64,000 nucleotides of DNA, taken from positions 13,840-77,839 of the forward strand of contig JAXMAZ010000034.1 of assembly GCA_046350115.1 (NCBI GenBank). The letters are read 5' to 3'. The position numbers and the translations under genes were made by a program. This document shows, one piece after another, positions 1-8,855 of the stretch. Within the stretch, counting starts at the first letter, position 1. Every line of letters begins with the position of its first letter. This DNA comes from JAXMAZ01 sp046350115. Lineage in GTDB: Bacteria; Planctomycetota; Planctomycetia; Gemmatales; Gemmataceae. Under the pieces are notes generated by a model, which saw only the letters and a program-made list of their open reading frames with translations, did no database searches and was not told where the DNA came from.

Positions 1-527
1 TGATCCGCTGGGCGGCCCAGTCGGCACTGATCTCCTTGCAGCTCATCCCCCACACTTTTTCCGTGTAGGTCTTGAAGAAGATGTTGAACAGCCGGGCGCC
101 GAACTGGTTGGTCACCCAGTCCTGGAACGACTTCGGGCTGGGGATCGGCAGCGCCCGCGCCTTCAGGTACGACAGCACGCACCGGGTCGATTCAAAGATG
201 CCCAGCTTGGTGAGCGCCTCACCGGCCTTGAGCGGGTAGTCGAAGAACTTGCCGTTGTAGAAGATGCGGCTGGACCGCGGCCGGTCGAGCATGTCGTCCG
301 GCAGGATCTCCGTCCACAGGTCTTCGACCTCCTTGGACTTGGAGAAGAACCGGTGGCCGCCGATGTCGAAGTGGAAGCCCTTGTATTTCGCGGTCCGGGA
401 GATGCCGCCGACGTACTCCGGGTCGGCCTCCAGGACGGTGACGGGGGTGCCGTTCTTGGACAGCAGATAGGCGGCGGTCAGCCCGGCGGGGCCGGCCCCG
501 ATGACGGCAACGGTGGTCTGGCGCATG
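1..527 (-). CDS. FAD/NAD(P)-binding oxidoreductase, protoporphyrinogen-oxidase/UDP-galactopyranose-mutase-like (partial, C-terminus off the left edge)
   Basis: An open frame runs from an ATG at 527 to the window edge, giving 175 codons of the N-terminus. The protein begins MRQTTVAVIGAGPAGL, the dinucleotide-binding GxGxxG Rossmann signature at residues 9-14, followed by the acidic end of the second strand (VLEAD) and the GGISRT and GGHRFF segments. These are typical of amine-oxidase-fold flavoproteins such as UDP-galactopyranose-mutase-like and phytoene-desaturase-like enzymes. The segment TYTEKVWGM is characteristic of the NAD(P)-binding family usually annotated as protoporphyrinogen-oxidase-like in cell-envelope sugar clusters. 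An AGGAG ribosome site lies 5-6 bases upstream of the ATG. The substrate cannot be told because the C-terminal half is missing. The fold is clear and the exact enzyme is not. Confidence 0.85.
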
Positions 528-757
528 GTGCTCCTGCGGGGCCGGAGTCGGCGGCCGCGGGCGAGGGGGTCGCGGCGGGCCGGCCGGCCGAGGGGGCGGA
601 CGGGGCGTCGTACAAAGCTAGTTCACGATTTTCCGCCGCGGCGGGAGATGTCGGCACATCCGCCACCGTCGGGCCGGGGCCGACGATCAGAGGGGAGAGC
701 AGCCGGACCCTGCACCGGGCGATGTCCACGACGACCAGTGGCCCGGCGATCAACATC

Positions 758-982
758 GCAGGGCGGGTCGAGGAGGCTTCGCGACGACGACCCGCCGAAG
801 CCGGGCGGGGAGTGGTTGCGGGCCGGCGGGCCTCCCAAAGCGTCGGCACCGCCCTACGGGTCCGGTGTAGGGCGGTGCCGACGCTTTGGGAGGCCCGCCG
901 GCCCGGGCAGCGACTTCATGCCTCGGTCGATGTGACTGCGGGACCGGTGCGGCTCCGGTCGCAGAGCCTCCTCGCACCCTAC
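758..982. repeat. Composite intergenic palindrome: perfect 37-bp inverted repeat nested between two half elements
   Basis: Bases 821-857 and 867-903 are perfect inverted copies of each other (37/37) around a 9-base loop, with outer ends GTAGGGCGGTGCCG. The pair is flanked on the left (758-797) and right (about 911-982) by halves of related elements of the GTAGGG(C/T)G type found elsewhere in the window (50110, 57377, 62912, 63034). The arrangement looks like one palindromic element inserted into, or recombined with, another. The gap 528-978 holds no supportable gene; the short ORFs here are translations of the repeat. Confidence 0.85.
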
Positions 983-2991
983 GAAGAGCGAGTCGCCGCG
1001 GGCGGTATGTCCCGGCTCCACGGCTCCTCCAGGTACGTGTACCCGGTCAGCCCGTTCTCGTAGAAGCCGAGGAACTCCCGGCTCTCGGCCACGCTCAGCC
1101 GGCCGGCCCGGACCGCCCGCTCCACGTCCCGGCGGATGCGGTTCGTCATGATCTCCGCGTTGTACTGCACGTAGTGCAGCACCTCGCTCACCGAGTCCCC
1201 CTTGATCACCGTGTCCACGTTCGGCGTGCCGTCCGGCTCCAGCGTCACGTGGACCGCGTTCGTGTCCCCAAACAGGTTGTGCAGGTCGCCGAGGATTTCC
1301 TGGTACGCGCCGAGCAGGAACGCCCCCAGGTAGTACGGCTGGCCGTCCGCGACCGGGTGCAGCTCCAGCGTCCCCTGCACGTCCCGCAGGTCGATGAACT
1401 GGTCCACCTTGCCGTCGGAATCGCAGGTGATGTCCCCGAGGATCGCCCGCCGGGTCGGCGGTTCGGTCAGCCGGTGGATCGGCATCAGCGGGAACAACTG
1501 GTCGATCGCCCACGAGTCCGGCATGCTCTGGAACACGCTGAAGTTGCAGAAGTACGTGTCGCTCAACATGGTGTCGAGGTTCTGCAGTTCCTCCGGCACG
1601 TGGTCGAGTTCCTTGACCAGCCGTTGCAGCTTGCGGCCGAACGCCCAGAACAGCCGCTCGGCCAGCGCCCGCATTTCCAGGGACAGGTGCCCGAGGTTGA
1701 ACAGGCTGAGGACCTTCTCCATCTCCTCCACGGAGTCGTGGTAGTACTCCAGGTAGTTCTTCTTGTTCAAATCCTTGTGGTTGGCGAACAGGTCGCGGAC
1801 CGGCTCCGGGGCGTCCTCCGGCAGCTCGGCCGGGGCGTCGTTGCGGTCGAAGTTGTGCGTGCCGAGCACGTCGAACACCAGCACCGAGTGGTACGCCACC
1901 AGCGCCCGGCCGCTCTCGCTGATGATCGTCGGGTGCGGGATGCCGGCCTCGTCGCACACCGTCTTGATCCGGTACACCACGTCGTTGGCGTACTCCTGGA
2001 GGGTGTAGTTGATGCTCGACTCGAAGTCGGTCTGCGACCCGTCGTAGTCCACCCCCAGCCCGCCGCCGATGTCGATGTACCGCAGCCCGGCCCCCAGCCG
2101 GGCCAGCTCGACGTACACCCGGGCGGCCTCGTTCAGGGCGTCCTTCACCTTGCGGATGTTGGACACCTGACTGCCCATGTGGTAATGGGTCATCTGCAGG
2201 CAGTCTTCCAGCCCCCGGGCCTTCAGGTAGTTGAGGGCGTCGATCACCTCGGTCAGGGTCAGCCCGAACTTGCTGCGGTAGCCAGCGGAGGTCCGCCACC
2301 GGCCGGCCCCGCGGGTGGCGAGTTTGACCCGCACCCCGATCGGCTGGCGGACGCCGAGCTGCTCCATGTACTTGACGACCAGCTCCAGCTCGCTGAACTT
2401 CTCCACCACCGGGATGATGTTCTTGCCCAGCTTGCGGGCCAGCACCACCATCTTGATGAACTCGTCGTCCTTGAACCCGTTGCAGATGATCGGGGTCGGG
2501 TCGTGGCCGCCGTTCCCGTTGGCCGGGCCGGCGTCGGTGACGGCCAGGACGGCCAGCAGCTCCGGCTTGCTCCCGGCCTCCAGCCCGAACCCGTGCTTCC
2601 GCCCGCAGGCCAGCACCTCCTCGACCACGTGCCGCTGCTGGTTCACCTTGACCGGGTAGACGCAGCTGTACCCGCCCTGGTAGCCGAACTCCTCCCGGCT
2701 GCGGGTGAAGGCGTCGGCCACCTCCCCGATCCGGTGCCGGAGGATGTCGTTGAACCGCAGCAGGATGGGCAACTGGATGCCGCGGTGCTGGAGCTGGTCC
2801 ACCAGGTCTTTCAGGTCCACCCCGACGGCCGGGTCTTTGGCCGGGTGGACGGTGACGTGCCCGCGGTCGTTGACGCCGAAGTACCCCTTCCCCCACTGGT
2901 GGACGCCGTAGGTGTCGATCGCGTCCTGGGTGGTCCAGCCGCGGCCGACCTCGGCGTCGGGGGCGGACCGCCGGTCAACGAGTTTGCCCAT
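979..2991 (-). CDS. speA: Biosynthetic arginine decarboxylase
   Basis: This 670-residue protein matches the PLP-dependent SpeA family, which converts arginine to agmatine and CO2 as the first step of the agmatine route to putrescine and spermidine. SpeA proteins are usually 630-660 residues long. The PLP-lysine motif YPVKVNQ lies near residue 100. It is followed by the alanine-racemase-like barrel (ICNGFKDDEFI, DIGGGLGVDYDG) and the C-terminal barrel segment CDSDGKVDQF with its catalytic cysteine. I start at ATG 2991 (MGKLVDRRS). An in-frame extension to 3060 adds 23 residues of atypical sequence. The ribosome site is weak (AAGG). It is transcribed divergently from the kinase-PilZ gene across a 240-bp gap and does not appear to be in an operon. 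Confidence 0.95.
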   Translation of the reverse strand: MGKLVDRRSAPDAEVGRGWTTQDAIDTYGVHQWGKGYFGVNDRGHVTVHPAKDPAVGVDLKDLVDQLQHRGIQLPILLRFNDILRHRIGEVADAFTRSREEFGYQGGYSCVYPVKVNQQRHVVEEVLACGRKHGFGLEAGSKPELLAVLAVTDAGPANGNGGHDPTPIICNGFKDDEFIKMVVLARKLGKNIIPVVEKFSELELVVKYMEQLGVRQPIGVRVKLATRGAGRWRTSAGYRSKFGLTLTEVIDALNYLKARGLEDCLQMTHYHMGSQVSNIRKVKDALNEAARVYVELARLGAGLRYIDIGGGLGVDYDGSQTDFESSINYTLQEYANDVVYRIKTVCDEAGIPHPTIISESGRALVAYHSVLVFDVLGTHNFDRNDAPAELPEDAPEPVRDLFANHKDLNKKNYLEYYHDSVEEMEKVLSLFNLGHLSLEMRALAERLFWAFGRKLQRLVKELDHVPEELQNLDTMLSDTYFCNFSVFQSMPDSWAIDQLFPLMPIHRLTEPPTRRAILGDITCDSDGKVDQFIDLRDVQGTLELHPVADGQPYYLGAFLLGAYQEILGDLHNLFGDTNAVHVTLEPDGTPNVDTVIKGDSVSEVLHYVQYNAEIMTNRIRRDVERAVRAGRLSVAESREFLGFYENGLTGYTYLEEPWSRDIPPAATRSS

Positions 2992-3232
2992 CAGTCGGAG
3001 CCTTGCCCCAGCGGGGCGGAAGGGGAGCGGCCACACCGGGTTCGGGCCGCGTGCTGGCATGGTACGCGGCCGGCCGGGGGGTGCAATGTCATCCGGCGGG
3101 CGGATCAGGCCGGTTTACAGATTTGTCCTCCGGGCAACGGGGCGTGTTCTAGGTTTCACGCGCACTCATCCGTACGCCCGCGCCCGGTCCGCCGCCCCTG
3201 CGGCCCCGGTCGCCCGTTCCCACGGGCCAGCC

Positions 3233-4462
3233 ATGGAAGCGTCGAAGAAGCGGCCCCAGCACCTGCCGGCGTCCGCCCGGTTCGAGTTCCACGACCCGAT
3301 CGGGGCGGGCGGGGCGGGGACGGTGTACCGCGGCCGGGACCGGCAGACCGGCCAGCCGGTGGCCCTGAAGGTGCTGCGGCACAAGCTGTCCGAGAACCCG
3401 GCCCTGCACCGCCGGCTGGCCCGGGAGTTCCGGGCGGCCAGCCGGCTGGAGCACCCGAACATCGTCCGGGCGGTGGCGTTCGAGTCGGACGGGGAGACGG
3501 CGTTCGTCGCCTACGAGCTGGTGGACGGGGGCAACCTGGTGGACCGGATCGAGGCCCACGGCCGGCTGCCGGAGGCGGACGCCGTCCGGGTCATCACCCA
3601 GGTGGCCCAGGCCCTGCACTACGCCCACCAGCACAAGGTGGTCCACCGGGACGTGAAGCCGGAGAACGTGCTGCTGCTGGCGGACGGCCGGGCCAAGCTG
3701 ACCGACTTCGGGCTGGCCAAGGACCACGCCCTGGTCGGGGAGCAGGACCTGACCCGGCACGCCAGCGCCCTGGGCACCCCGCACTACATGGCCCCGGAGC
3801 AGTTCGCCGACGCCCGATCGGCCGGGGTCGGGTGCGACGTGTACTCGCTCGCCGCCACCCTGTACACCCTGGTCACCGCCGAGCTGCCGTACTCCGGCAA
3901 GACCGCGCTGGCCATCCTGAACAAGAAGACGACCGGGTCGGTCCCGTCCGCCCGGGCGGTCGTGCCCGAGCTGAGCGAGCGGACCGACCGGGCCATCCGG
4001 GCCGGCCTGGACCCGGACCCGGCCAAGCGGCCGGCGTCCTGCCTGGCCTTCTTCCAACTGCTGACCGCCCGCCGGCGGGCGACCGACCCGCCCCTGCCCC
4101 CGCCCTCCCGCGCGACCGATTCCGGCCCGAACCGCCGGGCCGCCGCCCGGGTCCGGGTGGAGGTCGGCAGTTGCGGGGTGGTTGACACCAGCGCCCTGTC
4201 GGCGGGGCCGATCGAGGAGCGGTGGCCGCTGGTCATCCGGGACGTGTCGGCCGGGGGCGTCGGCCTGCTCCTCGCCCGGCGGTTCGAGCCGGGCACGGTG
4301 CTCGGGATCGAGCTGGCCGGCGGCCCGGACGACCGGCCGCGGCGGGTCGACGTCCGGGTCGTCCGGGTGCGGAAGGACCGGGCCGGCCACTGGGCCCACG
4401 GCTGCGCGCTCGTCACCCCGGCGGCCGACGCCGACCTCCGCGGCCTGCTCGACCCGGCCTGA
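3233..4462 (+). CDS. Ser/Thr protein kinase with C-terminal PilZ domain
   Basis: This 409-residue protein has an intact Hanks-type kinase domain: glycine loop GAGGAGTVYRG (residues about 23-33), ATP lysine in VALKVL (about 46), catalytic HRDVKPEN (Asp about 140), DFG (about 158) and APE. After a proline-rich linker, residues from about 300 carry the PilZ signature: an arginine motif (NRRAAARVRV) and then DVSAGGVGL, which correspond to the RxxxR and D/NxSxxG elements that bind cyclic di-GMP. I chose ATG 3233; the frame stays open to 2912 but the upstream sequence is not kinase-like. There is no transmembrane segment, so it is probably cytosolic. Inference: a kinase whose activity or localisation responds to c-di-GMP. 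Kinase-PilZ fusions are uncommon. The PilZ assignment rests on motifs only. Confidence 0.9.
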   Translation: MEASKKRPQHLPASARFEFHDPIGAGGAGTVYRGRDRQTGQPVALKVLRHKLSENPALHRRLAREFRAASRLEHPNIVRAVAFESDGETAFVAYELVDGGNLVDRIEAHGRLPEADAVRVITQVAQALHYAHQHKVVHRDVKPENVLLLADGRAKLTDFGLAKDHALVGEQDLTRHASALGTPHYMAPEQFADARSAGVGCDVYSLAATLYTLVTAELPYSGKTALAILNKKTTGSVPSARAVVPELSERTDRAIRAGLDPDPAKRPASCLAFFQLLTARRRATDPPLPPPSRATDSGPNRRAAARVRVEVGSCGVVDTSALSAGPIEERWPLVIRDVSAGGVGLLLARRFEPGTVLGIELAGGPDDRPRRVDVRVVRVRKDRAGHWAHGCALVTPAADADLRGLLDPA

Positions 4463-4738
4463 TCCGGTCGAGGCCCAGAAGCTTGCCGCCGGCCGGGCGG
4501 AGGGGCCATTCTCACTGCCGGTCGACTCGCGCACGAGGCTGCCGGACCCGGCCCACTCCTCTGGAATTCGCGCCCGGCGGCGGGGTTCGGCTGCGATTAG
4601 AACGGTCGGGCTGATTTTCCCGATTTCGCCGGGCGAACGTCTTGACCCGGCCGGGCCGCCCCTGAATGCTGTTACCAATCCCCACTTCCCGGCGTGACTC
4701 GCCCCGCGCCACTTTTGGCTCTCTTCCGGAGTCCGTGC

Positions 4739-6247
4739 ATGTCCGTGCCTGTGGCTTCGCCCCCCCGTACCCGCCGGCTGCGGGTGGAACTGTTGGAAGA
4801 CCGCGTCACCCCGTCGTGGGGGGGCGTCCCGCCGAGTTCGATCACCGTCCCGACGAGCAACGTCACCGCCGTCACCCTGACCAGCAACGACGCGACCGGG
4901 GCCGCCGCGGTCAGCACCACCGAGATCGACTGGTACAAGTTCACCGCCACCGCCACCGGGTCGTTCACCCTGTCGGCCGTCACCCCGTCGAGCAGCCTGG
5001 ACACGGTGATCGGCCTGTACAGCAGCACCGGCCGCCGGCTGGCGTACAACGACGACATCTCGTACCCGTCCAACACGGACAGCCGGACCACGGCCAGCCT
5101 GACCGCCGGGGCGGTGTACTACCTGGGCGTGACCAACTACACCGGCACCGCTGGCGGCAGCTACACCTGGACGATCGACGGCCCGGGCGTCAGTCCCCCT
5201 CCGCCTCCGCCGCCCCCGCCTCCGCCCCCCCCGCCGCCGACGGCCGGCGGGTTCCAGATCACCCTCCGCACGTCCGGGCTGACCGCCAACCAGCAGGCCA
5301 TCTTCCAGCAGGCGGCCGACCGGTGGGCGCAGGTGATCACCGGCGACATCCCGAGCGCGACCTACAACGGGGTGACGGTGGACGACGTGCTGATCGACGC
5401 CTCCGGGGCGGCCATCGACGGGGCCGGCGGCATCCTCGGCCAGGCCGGGCCGGACCGGCTGCGGAGCGGGTCGTACCTGCCGGTCCACGGGGTGATGCAG
5501 TTCGACTCCGCCGACATGGCCAACCTGGAGGCGTCCGGCGGGCTGTACTACACCGTCCTGCACGAGATGGGGCACGTCCTCGGGATCGGCACCATCTGGA
5601 CCAACCTGGGGCTGCTCAGCGGCCGCGGCGGGTCCGACCCGCGGTTCACCGGCGCCCAGGCGACGGCCGCGTTCAACGGCATCTTCGGCCAGTCCGCCGC
5701 CGGCGTGCCGGTGGAGAACAGCGGCGGGTCCGGCACCCGGGACGCCCACTGGCGGGAGACCACCTTCGGCAACGAGGTGATGACCGGCTACCTGAACAGC
5801 GGGACCAACCCGCTCAGCCGGGTGACGATCGCCTCGCTGGCGGACATGGGGTACGTGGTGAACCTGGCCGCCGCGGACAGCTACTCGCCGCCGGGCGGGT
5901 GGAGCTACCTGTCCGGCGGGTCCGGCGGGGGCGGCGGCGGCAGTGGCGGCGGCGGGAACCTGATGGCCGAGGAGGGCGAGATGCTGGACACCACCCCGGT
6001 GGTCCAGCCGGACGGCCCGCCGGCCCGGGTGGCCGGGTTCGGGTCGGTCGCCAACCCGTGGGCCGGGTCGGCCGGCACCGACACCCCGCCCACCCCGCGG
6101 CAGGTGGCCGCCGCGTTCGACCTGCTGGACCACCTGGACGCCGTGACCGCCGGGGTGAGCGTGACCGGGGACCGGTCCCCGGTCGCGTACCACTGGACCC
6201 GCGGCACCACCCCGCCGCCGGGGCTGGACGGTGTCGAGTTGGCGTGA
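4739..6247 (+). CDS. Secreted metallopeptidase with PPC domain, polyproline linker and leishmanolysin-like HExxH core
   Basis: This is a 502-residue exported protein. The N-terminus carries the planctomycete signal motif RLRVELLEDRVTPS. Residues about 35-150 resemble a bacterial pre-peptidase C-terminal (PPC) beta-sandwich, with the segments DWYKFTA and DTVIGLYSS. A run of about 17 prolines (nucleotides 5197-5234) links it to a peptidase core with HEMGHVLGIG at residue 275. HExxHxxGxG is typical of leishmanolysin/metzincin-type zinc peptidases, and a candidate third ligand is distal. A glycine-rich stretch then leads to a C-terminal tail of unknown role. I start at ATG 4739, which has CGGAG about 8 bases upstream, rather than 4694. 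It is probably an extracellular or envelope protease. The substrate is unknown. Confidence 0.85.
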   Translation: MSVPVASPPRTRRLRVELLEDRVTPSWGGVPPSSITVPTSNVTAVTLTSNDATGAAAVSTTEIDWYKFTATATGSFTLSAVTPSSSLDTVIGLYSSTGRRLAYNDDISYPSNTDSRTTASLTAGAVYYLGVTNYTGTAGGSYTWTIDGPGVSPPPPPPPPPPPPPPPTAGGFQITLRTSGLTANQQAIFQQAADRWAQVITGDIPSATYNGVTVDDVLIDASGAAIDGAGGILGQAGPDRLRSGSYLPVHGVMQFDSADMANLEASGGLYYTVLHEMGHVLGIGTIWTNLGLLSGRGGSDPRFTGAQATAAFNGIFGQSAAGVPVENSGGSGTRDAHWRETTFGNEVMTGYLNSGTNPLSRVTIASLADMGYVVNLAAADSYSPPGGWSYLSGGSGGGGGGSGGGGNLMAEEGEMLDTTPVVQPDGPPARVAGFGSVANPWAGSAGTDTPPTPRQVAAAFDLLDHLDAVTAGVSVTGDRSPVAYHWTRGTTPPPGLDGVELA

Positions 6248-6322
6248 CCCGTGCCCGGTCCGGCCGGCCCCGGGGGCCGGTCGGAATAGCTTGGGCACCA
6301 CCCCTTCGCTATAACGGGCTGC

Positions 6323-7273
6323 ATGTCTGACCTGCCGCTCGTCCTGGTGACTGAGGGCCTCGACCCGGCGCCGCTGGCCTGGCTGCAAGCCCACGCCCGC
6401 GCCGTCGAGGCCGCCCCCGGCTCTCCCGAGTTCGACGCCGCCCTGCCGACCGCCGCCGGGCTGGTCGTCCGCACCTACACCCGGGTGACCGCCGCCCTGC
6501 TGGCCCGCGGCCCGCACCTGCGGGTGGTCGGCCGCGGCGGGGTGGGCCTGGAGAACATCGACGTGCCCGCCTGCCGCGGCCGCGGCGTCGAGGTCGTCTA
6601 CACCCCGGACGCGAACACCCTCGCGGTCGGCGACTTCGTCATCGGCCTCGCCCTCCAACTGCTGCGGCCGTGGGCGATCTTCCGGGACTGCGCCTACGCC
6701 CCGGCCGAGTTCAAGCGGGTGCGGAACTCGCTCCGCGGCTCGCAACTGAACGAGCTGACGGTCGGCGTCCTGGGCATGGGCCGGGTCGGGCGGCGGGTCG
6801 GGCAGGTCGCGGCCAACGGGTTCGGGGCGCGGGTGATCTACCACGACCTGCTCGACGTCCGCCCGCACCTGACCTTCCCGGCGGCGGCGGTCGACCCGGC
6901 GACCCTGTTCCGGGAGGCCGACGTGGTCACGCTGCACGTGGACATGCGGCCCGGGAACGAGCGGCTGGTCGGCGGGCCGCAGCTGGCGCTGATGAAGCCG
7001 ACGGCCGTCCTGATCAACACCAGCCGGGGCGAGGTGCTGGACGCCGCCGCGGTGGCGGCCGCGATCCGCGGCGGGCGGCTGGCCGGGGCCGCCGTGGACG
7101 TGTTCGACCCGGAGCCGCCCGGCCCCGACTTCCCCCTGCTCGGGTTGGACAACGTCATCCTCACCCCGCACATGGCCGCCCGCACGCACACGGCGATGGC
7201 GAACATGAGCTGGGTGGTCCGGGACGTGGTCGAGGTGCTGGCCGGCCGACCGCCCCGGTATCCCGCCCCGTGA
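6323..7273 (+). CDS. D-isomer-specific 2-hydroxyacid dehydrogenase (phosphoglycerate-dehydrogenase-like)
   Basis: This 316-residue protein has the usual two-domain NAD-dependent D-2-hydroxyacid dehydrogenase plan. The N-terminal substrate domain contains GRGGVGLENID. The NAD-binding motif GVLGMGRVGRRVG (GxGxxG) is near residue 155, INTSRGEVLD is the catalytic-Arg-like segment, DVFDPEPP carries the conserved Glu, and LTPHMA the catalytic His. The length matches short PGDH-like enzymes without an ACT domain. It starts at ATG 6323, 75 bp after the metallopeptidase. It is probably cytosolic; the actual 2-hydroxyacid is not deducible. The family includes SerA, glycerate and lactate dehydrogenases, and I would not assign SerA without the regulatory domain. 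Confidence 0.92.
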   Translation: MSDLPLVLVTEGLDPAPLAWLQAHARAVEAAPGSPEFDAALPTAAGLVVRTYTRVTAALLARGPHLRVVGRGGVGLENIDVPACRGRGVEVVYTPDANTLAVGDFVIGLALQLLRPWAIFRDCAYAPAEFKRVRNSLRGSQLNELTVGVLGMGRVGRRVGQVAANGFGARVIYHDLLDVRPHLTFPAAAVDPATLFREADVVTLHVDMRPGNERLVGGPQLALMKPTAVLINTSRGEVLDAAAVAAAIRGGRLAGAAVDVFDPEPPGPDFPLLGLDNVILTPHMAARTHTAMANMSWVVRDVVEVLAGRPPRYPAP

Positions 7274-7292
7274 CCGGGTCGGCCGCCCGACT

Positions 7293-7365
7293 ACCGGCCG
7301 GCCCGGATCACCCGGGCGCACTGAGCGACCGTCTCCAGCGCCTCGGCGGAACTGCGGATGCCGTT
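7293..7365 (-). pseudogene. Possible 3' remnant of an unidentified gene
   Basis: On the minus strand the reading SSAEALETVAQCARVIRAGR followed by TAG (stop 7293) reads like a natural protein C-terminus with planctomycete codon use. It abuts, in the opposite direction, another gene remnant at 7371. No start or upstream domain remains. This is a weak call based only on codon use and a plausible helical C-terminus. Confidence 0.25.
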
Positions 7366-7370
7366 TGGCG

Positions 7371-7650
7371 GTGAGCCGGCCGTTGCTGCTGGGGGAGGTG
7401 TGGTACGCCGAGGCCCGGGAGCCGACCGGGCCGTTCGCGGTGGCGGTGAGGGTGGCCACGCACGACCGGCAGTCGTTCGACAACGTCTGCCACCACGCCA
7501 TCCTGGACCGGGACGGCGGGCGGACGGTCCACTTCGAGGGGACGTACACCAACGACTTCTCCGGCAACCCGCCCAAGACCCCGCGGTACGACTCCAACCA
7601 GGTGCTGAACCGACTCGGCTTGGACGCCGTACTGTCTGTTGGCGGCGGCG
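7371..7650 (+). pseudogene. C-terminal fragment of a planctomycete secreted beta-propeller-like hypothetical protein
   Basis: The plus-strand frame reads GEVWYAEAREPTGPFAVAVRVATHD, then HAILDRDGGRTVHFEGTYTN, then PRYDSNQVLNRLGLD. This is the typical tail of a planctomycete hypothetical family that normally ends in a segment like PRYDYNQ-x-YRLDL. No start codon with a ribosome site exists, the N-terminal part is absent, and the frame then drifts into unrelated sequence. I read it as a gene remnant in a scarred stretch (7274-7757) beside an IS element. The family function is unknown. Confidence 0.5.
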
Positions 7651-7757
7651 CGAACGGAGTGGCGGGCCAGCCTATCTGTCCGGGCCGATCGGTCGCCGTG
7701 CGCGATGGGTGGTCGGTCTGCCAGCGGGATGAGCCGGCAAGCCCCCGAGCCGAGACA

Positions 7758-7975
7758 TCAGGGCGGCCAGCGAAACCGGTTCCAGTCCTTGTCCAGCCGC
7801 ATCTTGAGCTGATCGCGGAACCGGATGACATGGCCGCGGATCCAGACCCACGGCGGGGACACGGCCGGATAGGTGCCGCGGGCAAGCCAGATGTTAATTG
7901 CCACCAGATCCTGTCTCGTACCGATCTTGGACAAGGTGCTAGCGGCAAGGTAAACGATAGAAGGATCCTTGTCCC
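7758..7975 (-). pseudogene. IS-severed 3' fragment with HEAT-like repeat
   Basis: Minus-strand coding sequence ends at a stop at 7758 and runs up to the left end of the IS element at 7976. It reads RDKDPSIVYLAASTLSKIG, a HEAT-like helical pair, then TRQDLVAINIWLARG and a basic C-terminus ending NRFRWPP. Its lower GC resembles the distal half of the gene on the other side of the element (8856-10010). It could therefore be the detached 3' end of that gene, or of a neighbouring gene on the same strand. The frames do not join directly and I see no target-site duplication that would settle it. Confidence 0.55.
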
Positions 7976-8855
7976 GAGCCTGTTTCATAACCGGTTGAGT
8001 GCGATGAAGGCACAGGCCAGGCTGACGAACCCGTCGTACAGGTGGCACTTCACCTCGTACCGGGTGGCCACCCGGCGGACGGCCTTCACCCAGGCGAACG
8101 TCCGCTCCACCACCCACCGCCGCCTCAGCCGCCGGAGCCGGCGGCCGTCGTTCGTCGGCGGCTTCGTCCGGTTCGCCCGGTGCCGGGCCAGCAGCCGGTA
8201 GCCGTCGAGGTCGAGCCGCTCCCGGAGCGGGTCCGAGTCGTACGCCCGGTCGGCCAGCACCGGGACGCCCCACGGCACATCGACGACGGGCGGGATGTCG
8301 GCCAGGGCCGCCGGGCCGAGGTTCACCTCGTGGACGCAGGCCGCGTCGGTCGCCGCCCCGAGTGGGATGCCCGACCGGTCGACGGCGAGTTCCAGGGTGG
8401 TCCCGCACCCGTGCCGGCACGGGCCGACCGCGGCCCCCCTTTCTTGGCCTCGATGTACGTCCCGTCGATGACAAGCTCGGAGGCGTCCAGCTTGCCGGCC
8501 TCGGCCAACTCGGCCAGGACCAGCTTCCACACCCGGTCCCAGACGCCGGCCTCGGTCCAGTCCCGGTGCCGCCGCCAGCAGGTGACGCCCGACGGGTAAC
8601 AGCTCGGCATCTGTCGCCACCGCAACCCGTTCCGGAGGACGTGGACGATGCCCTCGAAGCACGCCCGGTCGTCGGCGAACGGTCGCCCGCCCTTGGGGTG
8701 GCCGGGCTTGGGCGGCAGGAGGGGGCGGACCCGGACCCAGAGCTGGTCCATGAGCCGCCGCTCGGTTCGGGTATCGGGCATGGCGAACCTCCGGTTCGCC
8801 GGACATCCTCGGACCCGCCGGAGGTTACGTCAACCGGTGGTTATGAAACCGGCTC
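7976..8855 (-). mobile_element. IS5-family insertion sequence, 880 bp
   Basis: Terminal inverted repeats match in 16 of 17 bases: GAGCCTGTTTCATAACC at 7976-7992, and GAGCCGGTTTCATAACC on the other strand at 8839-8855. They are followed by further similarity (GGTTGA). The size, the GAGCC-type ends and the DDE transposase fit IS5. No direct target duplication is evident in the flanks (CCC left, AGT right). The element sits at the 3' end of the gene at 8825-11008 and supplies that gene's present stop codon. Confidence 0.88.
7985..8781 (-). CDS. IS5-family DDE transposase, in two frames
   Basis: The first frame starts at ATG 8781 (MPDTRTERRLMDQLWVRV) and carries the DUF4096-type N-terminal helix-turn-helix and the first catalytic Asp in VIDGTYIEAKKGG. 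The reading then moves to the -1 frame at about 8440 to continue with CRHGCGTTLELAVDRSG, the second Asp in LADRAYDSDPLRERL, and the catalytic Glu in ERTFAWVKAVRR, ending at 7985. The switch is at AAAGGGGGG. Many IS5 members use programmed frameshifting, so a joined product is plausible. Several cellular genes in this window show similar breaks in G runs, so an assembly indel is equally possible. Confidence 0.88.

Noticed and set aside
854..4185. Long frames (854-2896 minus and 886-4185 plus) over the arginine decarboxylase
   Set aside because: Both are out-of-frame readings of speA and of the palindromic repeat upstream; the real frame has all SpeA motifs.
5197..5234. Polyproline-coding C-rich tract as an assembly artefact
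   Set aside because: The frame is kept on both sides and joins the PPC and peptidase domains, where a flexible linker is expected.
3149..7948. A 1599-codon minus-strand open frame
   Set aside because: It runs antisense to the kinase-PilZ, metallopeptidase and dehydrogenase genes and is rich in Arg/Pro/Gly, as expected for a shadow frame in very high GC DNA. It shows no domain motifs.
7985..8781. Calling the transposase frame switch a proven programmed frameshift
   Set aside because: AAAGGGGGG is a plausible slippery site, but many non-IS genes here show the same kind of break in G/C runs, so an assembly error cannot be excluded.
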